A stretch of DNA of 64,000 nt from Gryllotalpicola protaetiae (GTDB lineage: Bacteria; Actinomycetota; Actinomycetes; Actinomycetales; Microbacteriaceae), in the NCBI RefSeq assembly GCF_003627055.1, contig NZ_CP032624.1:1612001-1676000 (forward strand). The letters are read 5' to 3'. A program made the translations under genes and the position numbers. Below the pieces are notes generated by a model, which was not told the origin of the DNA, made no database searches, and saw only the letters and a list, made by a program, of their open reading frames with translations. Shown here piece after piece: positions 59,302 through 64,000 of this stretch; the stretch's first letter is position 1; each line of letters opens with the position of its first letter.

Positions 59302-60208
59302 GCGCGCTGCCGATCGCCTGGAGGTTCGAGGTCATCCACTCAATGTAGTTCTTGCCTGCAGGCAGCGTCTCGGTCACCGGCACGACAGCGACGTGGTTCT
59401 GCTTCGCGGCATCCAGCACGGCCTGCGTCTGCGCACCCGTGGTCTGCTCGTTATAGGCGAGCAGCTTCACCTGGCCGCTGCTGTACAGGTCGAGGGTCTG
59501 CTTCAGGACCGTCGGTGCGACGTCCGTGTCGTTCTCGATCGCCTCGCTGAACTTCTCGGGCGTGACGTTCGTGAGCCCGATGGCGTTCAGCATGTAAAGG
59601 GGAACCGGCTCGGTGATCGTCACAGCGGTGCCCGCATGCGCGGTCTTGAGCTGCGCCTCGGTGGCCTCGAGGCTCGCGAGCTGCTGGTCGAAGCTCTTCG
59701 CGTTGGCCGCGAAGTCGGCGGCGTCTTTCGCGTCGGCCTTGGCGAACGCCGCCTCGAGCTTTCCAGCGACCTTCTGCACGGTCGGGAAGTCGTACCAGAG
59801 GTGCTCGTTGAAGTCACCGTCGCTCGGGTGCTGGTCGTAACCCGAGATGTCCGCAGCGACCAGGGTGGTCGGGTTCTGCTTCGAGGCCTTCACCATCTTT
59901 CCGACGAAGTCGTCATAGCCGGCGCCGTTCGAGACGACCACGTTCGCCTTCGAGATCGCCAGCTGGTTGCGAGCGTCGGCCTGGTACTCGTGGGGATCCT
60001 TGTCGGGGTCGTCGATGATCGACGTCACCTTCACGTGGTCGCCGCCGATGGCGCTCGCGACCGAGCCCCACACGTCGGTCGACGCGACGACGTTGATCGA
60101 CCCCGTCTTCGCCGGGTCGGTGGCGCCGGATGCTTCGGCCGAGCACCCGGCGAGGGCGAGCACGGCAGCGGTGAGGGCGATGGGGGCAAGGAGGCGCGAT
60201 CGGTTCAC
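59291..60208 (-). CDS. znuA: Metal ABC transporter substrate-binding lipoprotein
   Basis: 305 residues, cluster A-I (ZnuA/TroA/PsaA). Lipobox ALAGC gives Cys22. Visible ligands: His in DPHEYQ and His in NEHLWYD; the third position reads ITEPVPLYM, Glu where ZnuA often has His, and the fourth lies in AYNEQ. It lacks the His/Asp loop of E. coli ZnuA. GTG 60208 start. First gene of a znuA-znuC-znuB-zur transcript driven from the promoter at the Zur-like box. Confidence 0.92.
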   Translation of the reverse strand: MNRSRLLAPIALTAAVLALAGCSAEASGATDPAKTGSINVVASTDVWGSVASAIGGDHVKVTSIIDDPDKDPHEYQADARNQLAISKANVVVSNGAGYDDFVGKMVKASKQNPTTLVAADISGYDQHPSDGDFNEHLWYDFPTVQKVAGKLEAAFAKADAKDAADFAANAKSFDQQLASLEATEAQLKTAHAGTAVTITEPVPLYMLNAIGLTNVTPEKFSEAIENDTDVAPTVLKQTLDLYSSGQVKLLAYNEQTTGAQTQAVLDAAKQNHVAVVPVTETLPAGKNYIEWMTSNLQAIGSALGE

Positions 60209-60228
60209 GTCTTCGACGCTACGCCTTA

Positions 60229-60245
60229 TTGATAATGATTGTCAA
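60229..60245. promoter_or_regulatory. Zur box at znuA promoter
   Basis: TTGATAATGATTGTCAA, a near-perfect 17-base dyad of the actinobacterial/Fur-family zinc type. It overlaps a minus-strand -35 TTGACA (60240-60245), with TAGCGT as a possible -10 after 18 bases. Binding of zinc-loaded Zur would block znuA transcription. Confidence 0.85.
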
Positions 60246-60270
60246 AACCACGAGCGCACCCGCGCGCCGG

Positions 60271-61335
60271 CTAACGCTGCCGATGAAGCGTGGCGCTCAC
60301 CTCAAGAATCCGCTCGATCGACTCTTCTTCGCCGATCGAGATGCGGATGCCCTCATCGGCGAACGGCCGCACCGCGATGTCCGCGTCGAAGAACGCGTCG
60401 GCGGCAGCGGTCGTGTGTTCGCCCGTCGGCAGCCAGACGAAGTTGCCCTGCGCGGACGGGACGGCCCAACCCTGTTCGATCAGCTCGCCGCGCAGGCGGT
60501 CACGGCGCACGACGATCTCGGCGACGCGCTCGTCGAGCAGCGGCTTGCGGTCGAGGCTCGCGAGCGCCGCCGCGAATCCGAGCTCGGTGACCGCGAATGG
60601 GATCGCGGTCGCGCGCGCAGCCGCGAGCAGCCGCGCCGGGCCGATCGCGTAACCGACGCGCAGGCCGGCCAGGCCGTACGCCTTCGAGAAGGTCCGTGTG
60701 ATCACGAGGTTGGGGTACTCGCCGATCAGCTTCTCGCCGTCGACGGCGAGCGGGTCGGTGACGAACTCCTGGTACGCCTCGTCGAGCACGACGAGCACCT
60801 CGGCCGGCACGGCCCGCATGAACGCTTCGAACGCGTCGGCCGACACCGCCGGTCCGGTGGGGTTGTTGGGGGAGCACACGACCACGACGCGGGTGCGCTC
60901 GGTGACGGCCGCGGCCAGCGCGGGGAGATCGTGCTCGAGCGCGTCGGTGAGCGGCACGTGCGCGCTCGTCGCGCCGGTGATCGTGACGAATCCGGGGTAG
61001 GCCTCGAACGAGCGCCAGGCGTAGACGATCTCGTCACCGCGCCCGGCCGCCGCCAGGAACAGCTGCTGCAGCAGCGACGACGACCCCGCGCCGACGATGA
61101 CCTCGCTGAATTCGACGCCGTAGCGGTCGGCCAGCCGGGTGCGCAACGCCACCGCGGCGCCGTCTGGGTAGCGGTTGATCTCGACGTGTGCGGCCGCCGC
61201 CTCGAGCACGCCGGGCAGCGCGGGGTAGGGGTTCTCGTTGCTGGACAGCTTGAACCCGTCCGGCGACGGCGAGCGCCCCTGCGAATAGGCCGTCAGCGCG
61301 GCGATCTCGGGGCGCAGGCGCACGTTCTCTGACAC
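60271..61335 (-). CDS. hisC: Histidinol-phosphate / aromatic aminotransferase
   Basis: 354 residues, aminotransferase fold I, HisC subgroup. [30 protein letters not shown] and the PLP Lys in [15 protein letters not shown]. It transfers an amino group between histidinol phosphate (or aromatic keto acids, the Pat activity) and glutamate. Isolated from other his genes, so it may be the second, aromatic-specific copy. GTG 61335 start. Confidence 0.9.
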   Translation of the reverse strand: MSENVRLRPEIAALTAYSQGRSPSPDGFKLSSNENPYPALPGVLEAAAAHVEINRYPDGAAVALRTRLADRYGVEFSEVIVGAGSSSLLQQLFLAAAGRGDEIVYAWRSFEAYPGFVTITGATSAHVPLTDALEHDLPALAAAVTERTRVVVVCSPNNPTGPAVSADAFEAFMRAVPAEVLVVLDEAYQEFVTDPLAVDGEKLIGEYPNLVITRTFSKAYGLAGLRVGYAIGPARLLAAARATAIPFAVTELGFAAALASLDRKPLLDERVAEIVVRRDRLRGELIEQGWAVPSAQGNFVWLPTGEHTTAAADAFFDADIAVRPFADEGIRISIGEEESIERILEVSATLHRQR

Positions 61336-61372
61336 TCTTCAAAGGTAGCGGCGCACCTGCCAGACTTTCGCC

Positions 61373-61777
61373 ATGCGATTCGTCGTGAAACTGCTGATCA
61401 ACGCCTTTGCACTGTGGCTCACCACCCTCATCGTGGCCGGCGTGCACGTCACCGCCTGGGACACGGGGTCGGGCTGGGCACTCTTCTGGACCTACATCGT
61501 GCTCGCCCTGGTCTTCGGCATTGTGAACGGCATCGTCGGCACGGTGCTGCGCATCGTCGCGTTCCCGCTCTACATCCTGACGCTGGGCCTCTTCTCTCTG
61601 ATCGTGAACGGCCTGCTGCTGCTCGTCGTCGAGTGGATCAGCGACCACTGGCTGCGCTTCGGCCTCACCGTCGACGGCTTCTGGTGGGGTGTGCTCGGCG
61701 CCCTGGTCCTCGGCGTCATCAGCTGGATCGTCGGCCTCATCTTCCGCCCGCTGACGAGTCAGGCGCAGCGCCGCTGA
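61373..61777 (+). CDS. YvlD/phage-holin superfamily IV membrane protein
   Basis: 134 residues with four helices: LLINAFALWLTTLIVAG, LALVFGIVNGIVGTVLRIV, LYILTLGLFSLIVNGLLLLV and ALVLGVISWIVGLIF. This pattern is typical of the Mycobacterial 4TM holin / YvlD group. Role unknown. Its last 41 bases overlap the convergent hydrolase gene. Confidence 0.88.
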   Translation: MRFVVKLLINAFALWLTTLIVAGVHVTAWDTGSGWALFWTYIVLALVFGIVNGIVGTVLRIVAFPLYILTLGLFSLIVNGLLLLVVEWISDHWLRFGLTVDGFWWGVLGALVLGVISWIVGLIFRPLTSQAQRR

Positions 61778-62993
61778 CGGATGCCTCACTGACCCGCTCA
61801 CCGCGCCACAGCGTCACTTCGGGGCGCCGCCCACCCGTGAACTCGGCGAGGGTCTCGCGGGCAGCGACAAGCCGGGGATCGGTCGAGTCGTCCATCTCGG
61901 CCGCCGTGCTCACGTAGCCGGTCATCGCGTGCGACGGCAGGCCCGCCGCACCTGCGCGGGCATTCGGCGCAGGCTCGCGCACGAGCAGCCGCTCGTCGAC
62001 GATCGGGCGCGGGCTCCCGCCAAGAGGGGGCACAGGGTCGTCGGTGTGCTCGACGGCGACGTCCACGGTTCCCGGCGCGGCCACGCCGGCGGTCGGCGAG
62101 CCGAAGGTCACGAGCATCGGCGTCGGTGCGATGCCGCTCGTTGCGATCGCGGTGGCGACGATGCCGCCCTGAGAGTGACCGACCGGCACGACCGGCTCGC
62201 CCGGCTTCCAGCCGGCCCGCTTGAGCGCCAGGATCGCCGCTCGGGTGGAGCCGGCCGAACCGCCTGCGACGCCGACGACATTCGACGTGTCGTCCCACGG
62301 CTCGCCGCGCGCTTCGAGCGACCAGTCGATCGTTCCCGCGGAATACACGACCCAGCGATTCTCGCCGTCCGGCAGCCGGTATCTCTCGACGCGCACCTGA
62401 GGGGATCCGGCGCCCGCCGCAGGGATCCGCTTGGCGAGGTCGGCGAAGCCGCACGGCGGCGGCGCACTGTGCGGCGCGGATGCGCGCGCGACCGTCACGG
62501 GCGTCTCGTCGAGTGCGTCGCCGGGAAGCGCACGGACGAGCATCAGCAGGCCGGGCAGGCTCACCGAATCCGCGAGCTCACGCAGGGCTCGCACGAGCCA
62601 GGGGTCGCTGAACGAGATCGCGTCGTGCTGAGCCGAGTCGATGCCGAACGCGAGCATCAGCTCGGCGAGGGCCGGCAGCGGCCCGGCCAGGCGGGCGAGC
62701 AGCGACTCCTGCGCGAGCACGACCCGCTCGGCCCAGCCGTATCCCTCCGCCGCGAGCTCCAGTTCCTTGACGAGCGCCTGCGCGTCGCGCCGTGCCGCGG
62801 CGAGCTCGTCTTCCGCGTGACGAATGAGCCGCACGGCGCCGGCGGAGATCGCCGCCGCCGTGCTCGCGGCGTCGCGGAGCTGCTCACGGACGGTGTCGAT
62901 CCGCGCATCGAGCTCGAGGAGGTCGCGCCGGGCGAGCAGCATCGCCTCGGTCTCGACGGCGACGCTGCCGCCGCCCGACACCGCGATGCTCAC
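61737..62993 (-). CDS. Coiled-coil alpha/beta hydrolase
   Basis: 418 residues. The first 130 residues are helical and Ala/Glu-rich (ARRDLLELDARIDTVREQL, RRDAQALVKELELAAEGYG). From about 200 a lipase-like alpha/beta fold has the nucleophile in GHSQGG and FGSPTAGVAAPG, with an Asp/His-bearing end (VEHTDDPVPPLGG). It looks like the DUF1023-type hydrolases that accompany small WXG-like proteins. GTG 62993 overlaps the small gene's stop, so they are made together. Confidence 0.8.
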   Translation of the reverse strand: MSIAVSGGGSVAVETEAMLLARRDLLELDARIDTVREQLRDAASTAAAISAGAVRLIRHAEDELAAARRDAQALVKELELAAEGYGWAERVVLAQESLLARLAGPLPALAELMLAFGIDSAQHDAISFSDPWLVRALRELADSVSLPGLLMLVRALPGDALDETPVTVARASAPHSAPPPCGFADLAKRIPAAGAGSPQVRVERYRLPDGENRWVVYSAGTIDWSLEARGEPWDDTSNVVGVAGGSAGSTRAAILALKRAGWKPGEPVVPVGHSQGGIVATAIATSGIAPTPMLVTFGSPTAGVAAPGTVDVAVEHTDDPVPPLGGSPRPIVDERLLVREPAPNARAGAAGLPSHAMTGYVSTAAEMDDSTDPRLVAARETLAEFTGGRRPEVTLWRGERVSEASVSGAAPDSSAGGR

Positions 62994-63205
62994 AGCCCCG
63001 CCTCCGCAGCGACGAGTGCGGCGTGCGCCGACTCGATGCGCTCTCGCAGCCCCTCGACCCGCAGGCCGAACGCCCACCCGGCCGGGCCGCTCCACGTGTT
63101 CAGCTCCGGCAGCAGCCTGCGCAGCAGCAGGCAGTCGGCCCCTGCGGCGCGCACGCGCGCGCGAACCTCACCCCGCTGCTGCGCATCGGCGGCTACGTCA
63201 GTCAT
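62990..63205 (-). CDS. Small WXG-like protein paired with the hydrolase
   Basis: 71 residues, two helices around WSGPAGWAFGLRVEGLRERI, the W-x-G-type turn of ESX/WXG100 relatives, though shorter than the usual 100 residues. Acidic/Arg helices flank it. It is the first gene of a two-gene unit with the coiled-coil hydrolase (GTGA overlap). Export by a type VII system is possible but no ESX genes are in view. Confidence 0.6.
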   Translation of the reverse strand: MTDVAADAQQRGEVRARVRAAGADCLLLRRLLPELNTWSGPAGWAFGLRVEGLRERIESAHAALVAAEAGL

Positions 63206-63352
63206 CGTTCATCCACTCCGGCGCGGGGTGGACGACCAGCCTGGCATCGACCGCCGGCACCGACGTGGCCGACTCCGGCATCCGTGCACAATCGCCGCAG
63301 CCCAGCCATTGTGGAGGGCGAGATCCCCGGTGCAGTGCGGCAGAATGTGGGG

Positions 63353-63886
63353 GTGACGTTCGCCTCGCCCGCAGATGACGAGGCCGCCGAGGGCCGATTC
63401 CGGGTGTGCTTCGTCTGCAGTGGGAACATCTGCCGCTCGCCGATGGCCGAGGTCGTGTTCCGCGATCTCGCTGCGAAGGCGGGCGTCGGGGCGCGCGTCG
63501 CATCGAGCTCGGCGGGCACGGGGGACTGGCACGTCGGCGAGCCGGCCGACCACCGCACGGTCGAGGCGCTGCACCGGCGCGGCTATGACGGCAAGACGCA
63601 CCGCGCACGCCAGTTCGACCCCGACTGGTTCGACGCGCTCGACCTCGTGGTCGCGCTCGACCACAGCCACAAGCGCATCCTCGACCACTGGGCACTGACG
63701 CCCGAGAACGAGGCGAAGGTGGCCCTGCTCATGGACTTCGCCCCTCACGGCGGCCCCGCCGACGTGCCGGACCCGTACTACTCGGACGACGCCATGTTCG
63801 ACACCGTGCTCGACCTCGTCGAGCGCGCCTGCGCCGGGCTCGTGCGACAGCTCGAGCCGGCACTCAAGCACGAACACAAACGCTGA
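63353..63886 (+). CDS. Low molecular weight protein-tyrosine phosphatase
   Basis: 177 residues. P-loop Cys22 to Arg28 in VCSGNICRSP, and the general-acid Asp in VPDPYYSDD. Asn and Ile in the loop fit phosphatase rather than ArsC. It removes phosphate from tyrosine or arginine residues. GTG 63353 follows GTGGGG; the short N-terminal stretch before the core is acidic. 20 bases before purB, so the two may share a transcript. Confidence 0.9.
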   Translation: MTFASPADDEAAEGRFRVCFVCSGNICRSPMAEVVFRDLAAKAGVGARVASSSAGTGDWHVGEPADHRTVEALHRRGYDGKTHRARQFDPDWFDALDLVVALDHSHKRILDHWALTPENEAKVALLMDFAPHGGPADVPDPYYSDDAMFDTVLDLVERACAGLVRQLEPALKHEHKR

Positions 63887-63906
63887 ACAAGGATCTGCAC
63901 CAGAGA

Positions 63907-64000
63907 ATGAACGACCAGCTGCCCGCCCTTCCCCCCCAGCCGATCAGCCCGCTCGACGGCCGATACCGCGCCGCCGTCTCGGCCCTCGGCGACCATCTCT
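63907..64000 (+). CDS. purB: Adenylosuccinate lyase, 5' part
   Basis: Runs off the window end. The first 31 residues include ISPLDGRYRAAVSALGDHL, the conserved PurB N-terminus. It catalyses two fumarate-releasing steps in purine synthesis. ATG 63907. Confidence 0.88.
   Translation, partial: MNDQLPALPPQPISPLDGRYRAAVSALGDHL

Noticed and set aside
1-64000. CRISPR arrays, rRNA genes, complete insertion sequences
   Set aside because: No evenly spaced repeat arrays, rRNA signatures or transposase genes were found; the DUF222-HNH gene is not a transposase.

Overview
The window is about 70% GC, densely coded, with many GTG starts and short overlaps between neighbouring genes. Gene content and protein character (DUF222/13E12 HNH nuclease, HdeD and YvlD membrane proteins, cutinase, fused CopD-CtaG protein, a zinc-ligand-free L28-L33-S14 set beside fur/zur and znuABC) point to an actinobacterium, most likely Microbacteriaceae. 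The species is not identifiable from the sequence alone.

Region 1 (1-4106) is a probable plus-strand operon: Zn-alcohol dehydrogenase (5' end outside the window), aldo/keto reductase, 14-helix MFS exporter, carboxymuconolactone decarboxylase-like protein and cupin. Region 2 (4370-11319) is an arsenic island: flavin disulfide reductase and aquaglyceroporin divergent from an ArsR-ArsC fusion and a second ArsC, then an MFS transporter coupled to an ArsO-like flavoprotein, divergent from a Cys-containing ArsR and an ArsN1-type acetyltransferase. No ArsB or Acr3 is present. A gene-poor stretch with a possible gene remnant (11320-11810) ends at tRNA-Gly(CCC), 11811-11884. The heptamer CGGATGC/GCATCCG is clearly rarer before the tRNA than after it, suggesting that regions 1-2 are acquired DNA.

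Region 3 (11926-31879) is chromosomal: aldo/keto reductase, PucR-type regulator, HdeD locus, a TetR-controlled membrane protein, an acetyltransferase/MFS pair separated by two strong dyads, an O-acetylhomoserine sulfhydrylase next to a DszA/SnaA-type monooxygenase, a SIS isomerase, a GT-C glycosyltransferase, the HNH nuclease, and a minus-strand run HxlR-deoC-epimerase-MFS.

Region 4 (31944-43350) is rich in flavoenzymes and regulators: a 749-residue fusion of a luciferase-like monooxygenase with a BBE-type FAD oxidoreductase, MFS, HxlR, GAF-LuxR, a second BBE-type oxidoreductase, YceI, TetR, SDR, PEBP, and MarR-MFS. A 96-bp triple-nested inverted repeat lies at 39425-39520.

Region 5 (43315-56076) carries a YeiH exporter, an Ada/AlkA repair protein, a modular cutinase, DinB, a serine-hydrolase lipoprotein, a PIF1-like helicase, CopD-CtaG, HU, an amidohydrolase and a lipoprotein. 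Region 6 (56192-64000) is a metal-homeostasis and housekeeping block: rpsN-rpmG-rpmB, Fur/Zur, znuBCA with a clear Zur-like box, hisC, YvlD, a small protein paired with an alpha/beta hydrolase, a low-molecular-weight phosphatase, and the start of purB. Eight convergent gene pairs overlap at their 3' ends, four of them by sharing a CTAG or CTAA stop tetranucleotide.
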